From: Candidatus Tepidiaquacellales bacterium OLB4/UTCHB1
Lineage (GTDB): Bacteria; Bacteroidota; Ignavibacteria; Tepidaquicellales; Tepidaquicellaceae
Assembly (NCBI GenBank): GCA_002050165.1
Contig: MWSW01000011.1
Location: 1-64,000, forward strand
Reading direction: 5' to 3'
DNA length: 64,000 nt
The notes under the pieces were generated by a model, which ran no database searches, was not told the origin of the DNA, and saw only the letters and a program-made list of their open reading frames with translations. Of this stretch, positions 34,316-43,136 are shown piece after piece; the first letter of the stretch is position 1; each line of letters begins with the position of its first letter. A program made the position numbers and the translations under genes.

Positions 34316-35419
34316 ATGAAGAGAGATTTAAGGTCAATAACAAAGGAGCAATTAGAAGCTGAAGTTTCAGATGCTGGTTTCGAAAGATTCAGGGCGAGGC
34401 AGATTTTCCGGAGCGTTCATAAAAATAAAGTTAAGGAGATTGGGAAAATTCACGGACTACCAAAGGATATTAAGGAGTTCCTGAACACCGGCTATCAAAT
34501 CAAAATTCCGCACGTATTGCAGACGAGCGTTTCGGGGAAATATGAAACGTTCAAATATCTGTTGAATATGGGCGGGACGAAAAACGGAAACAGGATTGAA
34601 ACTGTACTGATCAACGAAGGCAGAAGAAACACCGTTTGTGTTTCGACTCAGGTTGGTTGCAACGTAGGGTGCGAATTTTGTGCTACGGGGAAAATGGGGT
34701 TCAGCAAAAATCTCAGCGCCGGCGATATTGTCTCACAAGTTTATACCGTATGCGACCAGACCGGACTCGACCCGACAAACCTTGTATTCATGGGCATGGG
34801 TGAACCGTTCCTTAATTACAGTAACACGATTTCATCATTGAAAATATTGACCGATCCCGAGGGGCTCGCTGTTTCTTCGCGCAGGATTACCATTTCAACT
34901 GTCGGGTTTAAGGGAAGGATAAAGAAATTTGCGGACGACATTTCATCAGAAAAGAATTACCAGATTCGGAATGTAAAACTTGCACTTTCACTCCACTCGA
35001 CCGACCGTGGTTTGAGGGAAGCTTTAATACCAACCTCAAAAGTGAACGAACTTTCGGCAATTTATGATGAGCTGATATACTTTTACCGGAAGACAGGAAA
35101 CAAGGTAACTTTTGAGTACATCGTTTTCCCCGGTTTGAACGATACTGATAAAGACGTTGCACGAATTGAAAAGATTTCAAGAATGGTACCATCTAACGTA
35201 AACGTAATCCCTTTTCATCCGATAAATTTCAAATTATCCGAACCGATATCTTACTTAAACTCATTTTCGGATAAACAAAATTCACTTTCAAAAAAAAATA
35301 TAAATAACTTTATTGCAGCCTTAAGGGATCGCAGGGTAGTAGTAAACCTACGTAAGAGCAGCGGTGAAGATATAAACGCCGCATGCGGACAATTAGCAGC
35401 CATTGAAAAAATAAAATAA
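34316..35419 (+). CDS. rlmN: 23S rRNA (adenine2503-C2)-methyltransferase RlmN
   Basis: RlmN is a radical SAM enzyme that methylates A2503 of 23S rRNA and A37 of some tRNAs. The radical SAM motif is CEFCATG after NVGCEFC, with three cysteines in a CxxxCxxC arrangement. GMGEPFLNY and a late cysteine in AACGQLA provide the resolving residue. I place the start at the ATG at 34316 (367 residues), because the longer frame begins with TTG and adds residues not expected in the family. adk follows by 3 bp. Confidence 0.94.
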   Translation: MKRDLRSITKEQLEAEVSDAGFERFRARQIFRSVHKNKVKEIGKIHGLPKDIKEFLNTGYQIKIPHVLQTSVSGKYETFKYLLNMGGTKNGNRIETVLINEGRRNTVCVSTQVGCNVGCEFCATGKMGFSKNLSAGDIVSQVYTVCDQTGLDPTNLVFMGMGEPFLNYSNTISSLKILTDPEGLAVSSRRITISTVGFKGRIKKFADDISSEKNYQIRNVKLALSLHSTDRGLREALIPTSKVNELSAIYDELIYFYRKTGNKVTFEYIVFPGLNDTDKDVARIEKISRMVPSNVNVIPFHPINFKLSEPISYLNSFSDKQNSLSKKNINNFIAALRDRRVVVNLRKSSGEDINAACGQLAAIEKIK

Positions 35420-35422
35420 AAC

Positions 35423-35992
35423 ATGTACAGATTAATAATTTTCGGTCCACCGGGCGCCGGTAAAGGTACTCAGGCAGAGATTATTGCTGACAAACTGAAC
35501 CTGGACCATTTTTCCACCGGACAAATATTGCGGGAAGCAGTTACAGCCGGAACAGATCTCGGTAAAAAGGCTAAAGCAATAATGGATTCAGGTCACCTCG
35601 TACCGGACGAGATCATGATTGGTATAGTAGAGCAATCTTTAGCGGAACGGTCTGAGAGTAACGGATTTATTCTCGATGGATTTCCACGAACTCTTGCGCA
35701 GGCAATTGCGTTAACCGGTATTTTTTCGAAGCTCGGTTTCGATGACGTTAAGGTAATTAACCTTATCGTAAAAGACGAGGAATTGATCGAACGTATGCTC
35801 TCAAGAGGCAGGAGCGATGATACTGAAGACGCGGTGAAAAACCGGCTTGCAGTTTATAAAGAGTCAACCGCGCCTGTGCTTGACTATTTCAGGAAAAACG
35901 GGAATGCTATCTTTGATATTACCGGGGCAGGTGAAATTAACGATATTAACGACCAAATTCTAAAATCCATAACCTTAAATCACAGGTCGTGA
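35423..35992 (+). CDS. adk: Adenylate kinase
   Basis: Adenylate kinase interconverts 2 ADP with ATP and AMP. The P-loop GPPGAGKGTQ is at residues 7-16. The AMP-binding segment DHFSTGQILREAV and the DGFPRTLAQA motif are present. The LID region is the short type (SRGRSDDTEDAVKNRL) without zinc cysteines, matching the 189-residue length. It is co-oriented with rlmN, 3 bp apart. Confidence 0.97.
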   Translation: MYRLIIFGPPGAGKGTQAEIIADKLNLDHFSTGQILREAVTAGTDLGKKAKAIMDSGHLVPDEIMIGIVEQSLAERSESNGFILDGFPRTLAQAIALTGIFSKLGFDDVKVINLIVKDEELIERMLSRGRSDDTEDAVKNRLAVYKESTAPVLDYFRKNGNAIFDITGAGEINDINDQILKSITLNHRS

Positions 35993-36072
35993 GACAACTC
36001 TATTATTAAAAATACTTTGTAAATTGCAATTTTCTTTATAATGATTTAATTTGTCCAACAAAAATTTCAATT

Positions 36073-36417
36073 ATGGCAAATATAAAAATCGAAGAAATCT
36101 CAGATAAAGGTTTGGTTGTTGTTGCACCGAAGGGAAGTTTTGTAGGTGGAGATGAAACTGATGATTTAAGAAACACAATAAAGAAATTATCTGATGAAGG
36201 TAATGTGAAAATGATAATTGATCTTGGCGGAGTAAACTATTTAAACTCAACTGCATTGGGTGTGTTGATTTCAGCGCATGCAAATTACTCAAAGCGGGAA
36301 GGTACCATAAAGCTATGCCAGCTAAATAAAAACCTCGAGAATTTGTTTGTTATCACCAAACTGTCTTTGATATTTGACTCATATCCGACACTTGAGGAAG
36401 CAATAGCAAGTTTCTGA
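36073..36417 (+). CDS. STAS domain protein (anti-sigma factor antagonist-like)
   Basis: The 114-residue protein is a single STAS domain. The conserved DLGGVNYLNSTALGVLI segment near residues 56-72 contains the serine/threonine (NST) normally phosphorylated in SpoIIAA-type antagonists. It would bind a serine kinase or other partner in a switch. No partner kinase is adjacent. The next genes encode a proton-channel complex, 70 bp away. Confidence 0.9.
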   Translation: MANIKIEEISDKGLVVVAPKGSFVGGDETDDLRNTIKKLSDEGNVKMIIDLGGVNYLNSTALGVLISAHANYSKREGTIKLCQLNKNLENLFVITKLSLIFDSYPTLEEAIASF

Positions 36418-36487
36418 TATATTAAATGATCATTTCAAAACAAAACATAATCAAAAAATCCTAAATGGAAATCGGGAGGTTAATTTA

Positions 36488-37261
36488 ATGAAACAATCAA
36501 TGTTTGCAACAGTTCTGATAATCGTTGCACTAGTAGTTTCAAGTCTTATTTATTTCTTTGTGTTCGGGAACCCGGCAAACTTCGATCCTGCAAATCCAAA
36601 GCAACCAATCAATCTGGTTGGAACGGTATATTTAGGCGGACCGGTTGTTATAGCGCTCATGACGCTTAGCATTATGGTTATTACTTACACAATAGAAAGA
36701 CAGCTTACCTTAGGTAAAGCGAAGGGAAGAGGTCCGATAGAATCTTTCCTGAAAAGATTTCAACAACACGTTCAAAGCGGTGATATTGAGTCAGCGAAAT
36801 CGGAATGTGATAAACAAAAAGGTTCAATTGCAAACATCCTGAGGCAGGGGATTGAGCGATATGAAACCCTTGTTGTAGATGATCAGATGGACGCCGAGAA
36901 GAAACTTGCAGAAATTTCAAGGGCGGTGGAAGAAGCGATGTTGCTTGAAGTTCCGTTGCTCGAGAAAAACCTTGTTGTGCTTTCTACAATTGCTTCGGTT
37001 TCGGTACTTGTTGGTTTGTTCGGAACGGTTATCGGAATGATTAGAGCATTCCAGACCCTTTCCGTTGCAGGTACACCAAATGCCGCTGAACTTGCCGCCG
37101 GTATTTCAGAAGCTCTGATTTGTACAGCAGGCGGACTTATTGGCGCAATCATCGGAACTATTGCATACAATTTCTTCGTCACTAAAGTAGGAAACATTAC
37201 TTACATGATTGACGAGGCAACTTACAATATGCTTCAGTTGCTTGCTATCAAGATAAAGTGA
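36488..37261 (+). CDS. MotA/TolQ/ExbB proton channel family protein
   Basis: This 257-residue inner-membrane protein forms the stator-like channel that uses the proton gradient with ExbD/TolR partners. Hydrophobic segments lie at about residues 7-27, 50-70, 158-182 and 205-235. The family core is VSVLVGLFGTVIGMIRAFQ and ISEALICTAGGLIGAI. A GGGAGG-like ribosome-binding site (GGGAGG, 12 nt upstream) supports the start. Two ExbD genes follow, so this is a complete ExbB-ExbD-ExbD cluster. Confidence 0.93.
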   Translation: MKQSMFATVLIIVALVVSSLIYFFVFGNPANFDPANPKQPINLVGTVYLGGPVVIALMTLSIMVITYTIERQLTLGKAKGRGPIESFLKRFQQHVQSGDIESAKSECDKQKGSIANILRQGIERYETLVVDDQMDAEKKLAEISRAVEEAMLLEVPLLEKNLVVLSTIASVSVLVGLFGTVIGMIRAFQTLSVAGTPNAAELAAGISEALICTAGGLIGAIIGTIAYNFFVTKVGNITYMIDEATYNMLQLLAIKIK

Positions 37262-37311
37262 ACTTTGGATTTTCAAGTTCAATTTTGATAATTAAACGGT
37301 AAAATTTTACA

Positions 37312-37887
37312 ATGAAAAAGCCAAAGGCTGCCAAAAAGCCAGGTGTTAATATTGATATGACTCCGTTGGTTGACGTGATTCTCCTTCTGTTAACTTTCTT
37401 CATGCTTACTGCTACTTTCAAAGCAGCTGAATCCGAAGGTGTAGAAGTTTCGTTGCCGGAGTCAATTAATGTTGATACCACAAAGCTGCCCGAAATTGAC
37501 GTGATGACCATAACCCTCTCGCCCACCGGCGACATTTTCCTGGACGTAGATAATTACCTTGTCAGAGAAGAAGTTTTCGGAGATAAATTTGCCATTGGCG
37601 TATGGCATCCCGACAGCACTTCCAAAAGTGAGATTATTGAAACCGGAAAGGTTGGAGATGTTGTCTTGCGAAGGAAACCTGTACTGTTGGATAAAGACCA
37701 ATTTGAGAGAACTATGAACGAGCTTAGAGTTGCCTTGAGGAATATGACTGACGGTAAATCAGATTTCAGGATTGTTGTTAAAGGCGATAGAGACGGGAAA
37801 TACGGTGCGATGGAAGATCTTATGGCGGCATTGAAAAATTCCGGTAACACGAGATTTGCTCTCGTTACTGAAATTAAACATGATTAA
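37312..37887 (+). CDS. ExbD/TolR family protein (first copy)
   Basis: The 191-residue protein has a short cytosolic N-terminus and one transmembrane helix in DMTPLVDVILLLLTFFMLTA (residues 15-34). The conserved Asp near residue 21 is needed for proton coupling. The periplasmic domain is longer than in E. coli ExbD because of an insert around residues 60-120. It pairs with the upstream channel protein and would energise an outer-membrane or cell-envelope partner. Confidence 0.92.
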   Translation: MKKPKAAKKPGVNIDMTPLVDVILLLLTFFMLTATFKAAESEGVEVSLPESINVDTTKLPEIDVMTITLSPTGDIFLDVDNYLVREEVFGDKFAIGVWHPDSTSKSEIIETGKVGDVVLRRKPVLLDKDQFERTMNELRVALRNMTDGKSDFRIVVKGDRDGKYGAMEDLMAALKNSGNTRFALVTEIKHD

Positions 37888-37915
37888 TATTAATCAATAA
37901 TAAGGAGTTTCCACA

Positions 37916-38443
37916 ATGGCTGGAATGGGTGGCGGAGAAGATACCTCCGCACAAGGTGACCGGTTTAAAAAGAGTTACAGCAAAGGTAAGAAACCCGGAG
38001 TAAGGATTGACATGACGCCGATGGTTGATGTTATCCTGCTCTTGCTTACTTTTTTTATTCTTACAACTGTATTGGCTCAACCTCAGGTTATGCAGATAAA
38101 CCTCCCGAAAGGTGACGAAAAAGACAAGGTAAAGGTTGACATGTCAAACGTCCTTTACATAAGGGTTTCCGGTGAAGGTAACATTTACTTTTCTCTTGGA
38201 AAAGCCGACGGTACTGAGAACCCCCCTGAATTCGTTGCCTTCAATAACGTTAAAACCAGACTCGAACAAATTTACGGAGCGAATGACCAGACGCTGATGT
38301 TACTGAAATTCAGCCGGGATATGAAATACAGCCTGATGGTTTCGATTATTGACGAAATCAACAGGGCAAATATTGAGAGACGGTATACATTTATGCCAAT
38401 GGAAGATATGGATAAAGAAATTGTACGACTTGCCGGAGGTTAA
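37916..38443 (+). CDS. ExbD/TolR family protein (second copy)
   Basis: The 175-residue second ExbD has a longer, glycine-rich N-terminus (residues 1-25), then DMTPMVDVILLLLTFFILTT with the coupling Asp. The periplasmic domain ends with a PMEDMDKEIVRLAGG tail. An AAGGAG ribosome-binding site precedes the ATG by about 8 nt. Two different ExbD copies in one operon suggest a hetero-oligomeric complex, as in several Bacteroidota. Confidence 0.92.
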   Translation: MAGMGGGEDTSAQGDRFKKSYSKGKKPGVRIDMTPMVDVILLLLTFFILTTVLAQPQVMQINLPKGDEKDKVKVDMSNVLYIRVSGEGNIYFSLGKADGTENPPEFVAFNNVKTRLEQIYGANDQTLMLLKFSRDMKYSLMVSIIDEINRANIERRYTFMPMEDMDKEIVRLAGG

Positions 38444-38468
38444 ACCTTAAAACCAAATAATTATATTC

Positions 38469-38496
38469 AGGCGATCTATACGGGTCGCCTTTTTTA
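38469..38496 (+). terminator. Terminator after the ExbB-ExbD-ExbD cluster
   Basis: The stem AGGCGA/TCGCCT with a 10-nt loop is followed by a run of six T. It separates the energy-transduction operon from the TPM gene train. Confidence 0.8.
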
Positions 38497-38547
38497 TTTA
38501 ATATTAATTTCAACACAGAAGAACTATTTTACTTTTTTTAGTTACCG

Positions 38548-39312
38548 ATGAGATTTATTTTCAACACGATAGTTTTAGTCTTATTTTTAACGTTCCCCTT
38601 ACATTCACAGCAAGGGAAATCACTTGGCACTACTTCGTCACGGCTAATGTATTTTGTAACCGATGAAACCGGAACTCTGACCGAAAGTGAAATAAGCTCC
38701 CTTGATAATAAACTGAAAGCATTCGCTGATTCCACTTCCAATCAGGTTGTTGTATATATGATTTCATCGCTTCAAGGTGAACCGATTGAAGACGTTTCAT
38801 TGAGAATTGCAGAGGAAAATCTGATCGGACAAATGGGTAAGGATAACGGAGTATTACTTCTGATTGCGAAAGACGACAGAAAGCTAAGAATAGAAGTTGG
38901 CTACGGATTAGAGGGCGCTTTGACAGATGCTCTCGCAAATTCAATTATCCGGAATGAAATAACACCGGAATTCCGAAACGGAAATTTTTATAAGGGTATC
39001 AATAACGGCGTTGATGCGATAATTCAGGCAACGAAAGGTGAATACGAAGCTGAGGAGACTTCAAATGAAAGTTTTAATATCCCGTCGTTTATAGTAACTG
39101 TTATTATTTTCGGATTCATATTCGTTATGGTCATTATCAGGATAATTGCGACAATAGCCGGTGTGGGTAAATCTTACAGAATTGGCGGAGGCAGATCAGG
39201 CTTTTCAGGCGGATTTTGGGGAAGCGGCTCAGGGAGTAGCGGTAGTTCGTTCGGGTCTTTCAGTGGTGGCGGCGGATCTTTTGGCGGGGGCGGTTCAAGC
39301 GGAAGTTGGTAA
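38548..39312 (+). CDS. TPM domain membrane protein with Gly/Ser-rich tail
   Basis: The 254-residue protein has a signal peptide (residues 1-21) and a TPM domain (about 30-160), including VVVYMISSLQGEPIEDVSLRI and GVLLLIAKDDRKLRIEVGYG. One transmembrane helix spans about residues 178-205. The C-terminal tail is almost only Gly, Ser and Phe (SGGFWGSGSG-type repeats). This is the YgcG-like architecture. TPM proteins may act in photosystem repair in plants, but their bacterial role is unclear. It is followed by a second, soluble TPM protein. Confidence 0.9.
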   Translation: MRFIFNTIVLVLFLTFPLHSQQGKSLGTTSSRLMYFVTDETGTLTESEISSLDNKLKAFADSTSNQVVVYMISSLQGEPIEDVSLRIAEENLIGQMGKDNGVLLLIAKDDRKLRIEVGYGLEGALTDALANSIIRNEITPEFRNGNFYKGINNGVDAIIQATKGEYEAEETSNESFNIPSFIVTVIIFGFIFVMVIIRIIATIAGVGKSYRIGGGRSGFSGGFWGSGSGSSGSSFGSFSGGGGSFGGGGSSGSW

Positions 39313-39328
39313 TTAATTTAGCAAAAGT

Positions 39329-39787
39329 ATGACTCAAAAATTTTTAGCGAAATATCTTAACGATAACGACCTCAAACGAATTGAAGAAAAAATTTCCGGG
39401 GTGGAATCGAAAACCTCAGGCGAAATTAAGTTGTGTATTAAAGTCACCAGGGGAATTTATGAAGATACCCTTAGCCCGAGAGAAATAGCAGTCTCGGAGT
39501 TCTTTAATCTTGGTATGCAAAACACTAAAGACAGGACAGGAATTTTAATTTTCATCTTATTTGATGAACGAAAGTATGAGATTATTGCCGATGAAGGAAT
39601 TTACGAAAAAATTCCCGAAGAGAAATGGCGCTACGTTAAAGAAATTATCGTGAATAATTTCAGAAATGGTAATTATTGCGACGGAATTATTGACGTAATT
39701 AACGAAATGGGGAATATGCTGATAAAGGAGTTTCCCGCCGATGGTGTGAACCCCGATGAACTTAGTAATGAGGTTGTTGTGAAGTGA
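39329..39787 (+). CDS. TPM domain protein, cytosolic
   Basis: This 152-residue protein carries a TPM domain without a signal peptide or membrane helix. The LILFDERKYEIIADEGIYEKIPEEKW region and the GNYCDGIIDVINEMG segment match the second TPM protein commonly found downstream of the Gly-rich one. In many Bacteroidota a LemA gene precedes the pair, but here none is present. The next gene starts at the base after its stop codon. Confidence 0.87.
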   Translation: MTQKFLAKYLNDNDLKRIEEKISGVESKTSGEIKLCIKVTRGIYEDTLSPREIAVSEFFNLGMQNTKDRTGILIFILFDERKYEIIADEGIYEKIPEEKWRYVKEIIVNNFRNGNYCDGIIDVINEMGNMLIKEFPADGVNPDELSNEVVVK

Positions 39788-42325
39788 ATGGTTTTGAGAA
39801 GTTCAATATTAATTCTCATATTTTTTTCCGTATTCTGTGAACTGCTATTCTCACAGGGAAATCCGGTTGAGACTCCCGCCGATACCGTACACGGACAAAA
39901 TGATTCGATTCACGAATATCCTGTTGCAGAATCGGAAATCACTGATATCATCAATTATATCGCAAGCGATTCCGCAGTATTTGATTTAAAATCAAATCAA
40001 CTTTTCCTTTACAACAAAGCTGAACTGACCTATCAGGATATGAGGCTAACGGCTGGTAAAATTGTAATTGACCGGCAAACGCAGATTCTGGACGCTACCG
40101 GAGTTGCAGATTCAACGAACGAATCGGGATTCAGTCAGTTGCCGGTTATGATACAAGGAAGTGAAGTTTACGAGGGTTCGCATCTTACATATAACTTCAA
40201 AACCCGGCAGGGGAGCGTATCTCAGGGATTTACCGAAGCAGATGTAGGTTATTACTTCGGCGATAAAATCAAACGCGTTGCCGGCGACCTTTACTACGTC
40301 AAAGGTGGACTTTACACTACTTCCTCCTATCGGGTTAATCCCGAATACTTTTTCAGTTCCCCCGAAATGAAAATTATCCCCAATGACAAGATCATCGCCC
40401 GGTCGGTCTTTTTGTATATAGAAGGTGTCCCGGTGTTCTGGGTACCGTTTGCGGTATTCCCCAATAAAAAAGGAAGGAACTCAGGAATTATAACTCCGAC
40501 CTTCGGCGATGATGGAACTTATGGTAATTACATTGCCGGGCTTGGATATTTCTGGGCAATCAACGATTATATGGATATCAATGCGACGCTATCATATTTT
40601 ACGAAAGGTAGATTAGACCTTAAATCGAAGTTCCGTTATGCTTTAAGATATAATTTTTCCGGGGGAATTGAAGCAGGTTACTCAAGGATAAGGCTGGGCG
40701 AAGATACCGATCCGGATAAATTTTCGTCCGATGCCTGGATGATCAACATCAGGCACAATCAGAGAATTGACCCGACCCTTACGATTGACGGAAATGTTAC
40801 GTTCACAAGCGGGAAGAGTTATTTCGATAACATTACAAATAATCTTAATGACCTACTACGTCAGAACATTGTTTCAAATTTTACACTGACAAAATTTTGG
40901 GAGGGAACGCCGTTCTCGCTTTCACTGAACTATTTCAGGGATCAGAACCTGCAAACCGGAGATATTAATGAAAGATTACCCTCAATTAATTTTTCCAATA
41001 CGGAAGTATTTCCATTCAGGTCAAAAGACTTTACCGGTAGTAACGCGTCAGCAATTGAATATTTGTCCTATTCATATAACCTCGCTGCAATTTATAATAG
41101 GCAAAAAATTAACGTTGAAACCACAACCGGAGTTGACAGTGTATTTAAAGATTCCCGTCCGGGAGTAAGACACGATTTGAGAATAAATTTCACACCGCCA
41201 TTTGATTTCATTACCATTCGACCATTTTTCAATTATACTGAACTTTGGTACGACAGATCGATTAGAAAATATTTCGAGCCTGCCGATAGTTCAGTTTTAA
41301 CTACAACTGTTAACCGGTTTGAAGCAGTGCGGTTCTTCAATACCGGGATTTCGTTGTCATCTAAACTGATAGGAATCTTCACACCTGAGATATTTAATAT
41401 TACCGGTATCCGGCATACGATTACGCCTTCGATATCTTACAGCTTTCAGCCGGATTTTTCGAGTCCGGGATTTGGATATTACGGTGAATATAAAGATGCG
41501 GAGGGTGATATAGTAAAGTATTCACATTACGAGGGAAGCCTTTTCGGTGGTGCGCCGGCAAGCGAACTTCAGTCTTTGAATTTCTCAATCGGTAACCTTT
41601 TTGAAATGAAAACTTTAGAAAATGATACAACCGAAAATAAGTTTCAGTTATTTAATCTGAACACAGGATTGAGTTATAATTTTGCGGCGGATTCGTTGAG
41701 GTTCTCAGAGTTATTTACAGACTTTCGTACTGCTATCGGGGGGATACTTAATATTGGCGGGAGCGCAAGATTTAATTTTTACAAATTTGATCCGGTTTCA
41801 AATAGAAGGATAAATACTTTTCTCTGGGATTCCGATGGGAAACTTGCGGAACTTACATCATTTTCAATCAACCTTTCAACCGGATTTAATTTTGGTTTCA
41901 GTAGCTCGTCTGATTTAAACCTCGATTCAATTGAGAGGCTTCCGAATGAAACAGTGTTTGATAAATTGGATCATGTTGTTTACGATATTCCGGTTTCGGT
42001 TAGTTTCAATTACAATTATTCTGAGAATAAATCGAATCCTTTTATACCGAGCCGCATTTCCAATTTACGCACGAATCTGAATTTCAGTTTAACCAGAAAC
42101 TGGAAGTTCACCGCATCTGCAAGTTACGATTTCATTCGTAAAGAAATTGGCGCGCCGTACATTACTGCATACCGCGACCTGAATTCATGGGAAATGTTAT
42201 TCAATTGGTACCCTACGGGATTTTACAGAGGATTTCGACTTGAAATAAGGATTAAAGCACCCGACCTTAGAGACATTAAGATTACCAAAGAAACAAATTC
42301 AAGGGGTGCCTTTTCAGATTTCTAG
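39788..42325 (+). CDS. LptD-like outer-membrane LPS assembly protein
   Basis: The 845-residue protein has a signal peptide (residues 1-23). An OstA/LptD-type N-terminal domain (about 55-130) contains the repeating strand pattern YNKAELTYQDMRLTAGKIVID, which forms the periplasmic beta-jellyroll. A long beta-barrel region follows to the C-terminus, rich in alternating aromatic strands. LptD inserts lipopolysaccharide into the outer leaflet with LptE. An LptF/G permease gene near 58 kb supports an LPS transport route. The stop is 1 nt before the dapF ATG. Confidence 0.82.
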   Translation: MVLRSSILILIFFSVFCELLFSQGNPVETPADTVHGQNDSIHEYPVAESEITDIINYIASDSAVFDLKSNQLFLYNKAELTYQDMRLTAGKIVIDRQTQILDATGVADSTNESGFSQLPVMIQGSEVYEGSHLTYNFKTRQGSVSQGFTEADVGYYFGDKIKRVAGDLYYVKGGLYTTSSYRVNPEYFFSSPEMKIIPNDKIIARSVFLYIEGVPVFWVPFAVFPNKKGRNSGIITPTFGDDGTYGNYIAGLGYFWAINDYMDINATLSYFTKGRLDLKSKFRYALRYNFSGGIEAGYSRIRLGEDTDPDKFSSDAWMINIRHNQRIDPTLTIDGNVTFTSGKSYFDNITNNLNDLLRQNIVSNFTLTKFWEGTPFSLSLNYFRDQNLQTGDINERLPSINFSNTEVFPFRSKDFTGSNASAIEYLSYSYNLAAIYNRQKINVETTTGVDSVFKDSRPGVRHDLRINFTPPFDFITIRPFFNYTELWYDRSIRKYFEPADSSVLTTTVNRFEAVRFFNTGISLSSKLIGIFTPEIFNITGIRHTITPSISYSFQPDFSSPGFGYYGEYKDAEGDIVKYSHYEGSLFGGAPASELQSLNFSIGNLFEMKTLENDTTENKFQLFNLNTGLSYNFAADSLRFSELFTDFRTAIGGILNIGGSARFNFYKFDPVSNRRINTFLWDSDGKLAELTSFSINLSTGFNFGFSSSSDLNLDSIERLPNETVFDKLDHVVYDIPVSVSFNYNYSENKSNPFIPSRISNLRTNLNFSLTRNWKFTASASYDFIRKEIGAPYITAYRDLNSWEMLFNWYPTGFYRGFRLEIRIKAPDLRDIKITKETNSRGAFSDF

Positions 42326-42326
42326 T

Positions 42327-43136
42327 ATGGAGGATAAAAAATATTCAGGTGCCGGAAATAAGTTTGTAATGCTTAACAACCTTGACGGGCAATTCTCCGA
42401 TTACGAAAAGGTGGTTAAGGAGAAGGTCGAATTGCACAAAGAAATTGACGGTGTAATTTTTCTGGAAAGCAGCCGCAAAGCAGATTACAAGATGAATTAT
42501 TACAACAAAGACGGAACAGGTAATGCACTCTGCGGTAACGGGTTGAGATGTACTGCCGGATTTATTTTTGATGAGGGATTGTCCGGTAATCATTCGCTAT
42601 TGATTGAAGCGGTGAACGAAGTTTATCGGGTCAACCGGTTGAACAATGGAATTTATTCCGTTGGATTTCCGCCACCAAAAGTGTTTAACCCGGATGTGCC
42701 GTTAACCGTAAATACTTCAGGATGGTGGATAAGCATTAATATTTCTTATGTTGATGTCGGATCGCCACACGCGGTAATTTTCAATAACGAGGTTAACTCG
42801 TCACACTTTAAGGATATTGACAATATGGATGTTGATATGATCGGCAGAGTAATCAGAAACCATAAAGACCTTCTCCCGGAAGGGGCTAATGTAAACTTTA
42901 TTGAGATACAAGAAGAATTTCTGAAGATAAGAAGCTACGAGCGTGGAGTTGAAGGTGAGACCTTAGCGTGCGGGACAGGAGCACTTTCAGGGGCTTTCTC
43001 CGCATTTGCGAAATACGGAATCGAACCACCGATAAAATTACTCACCAGATCAGGAGATATACTGGAAGTAAATTTTAACTTCGATAATGGATTTAAAAAT
43101 ATTGAGCTTTCAGGACCGGCAAAGAGATACATCTAA
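42327..43136 (+). CDS. dapF: Diaminopimelate epimerase
   Basis: DapF converts LL- to meso-diaminopimelate for lysine and peptidoglycan synthesis. I choose the ATG at 42327, directly after the LptD-like stop. A longer frame from a GTG would overlap that gene. The two catalytic cysteines are in ALCGNGLRC near residue 67 and LACGTGA near residue 213. GAGNKFVML opens the protein as in the family. It ends by overlapping the stop of the convergent glycosyltransferase gene by 4 bp. Confidence 0.95.
   Translation: MEDKKYSGAGNKFVMLNNLDGQFSDYEKVVKEKVELHKEIDGVIFLESSRKADYKMNYYNKDGTGNALCGNGLRCTAGFIFDEGLSGNHSLLIEAVNEVYRVNRLNNGIYSVGFPPPKVFNPDVPLTVNTSGWWISINISYVDVGSPHAVIFNNEVNSSHFKDIDNMDVDMIGRVIRNHKDLLPEGANVNFIEIQEEFLKIRSYERGVEGETLACGTGALSGAFSAFAKYGIEPPIKLLTRSGDILEVNFNFDNGFKNIELSGPAKRYI

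Noticed and set aside
42306-42326. GTG start for dapF
   Set aside because: It would overlap the LptD-like gene and add seven residues not seen in the family, whereas the ATG one base after that gene's stop fits better.
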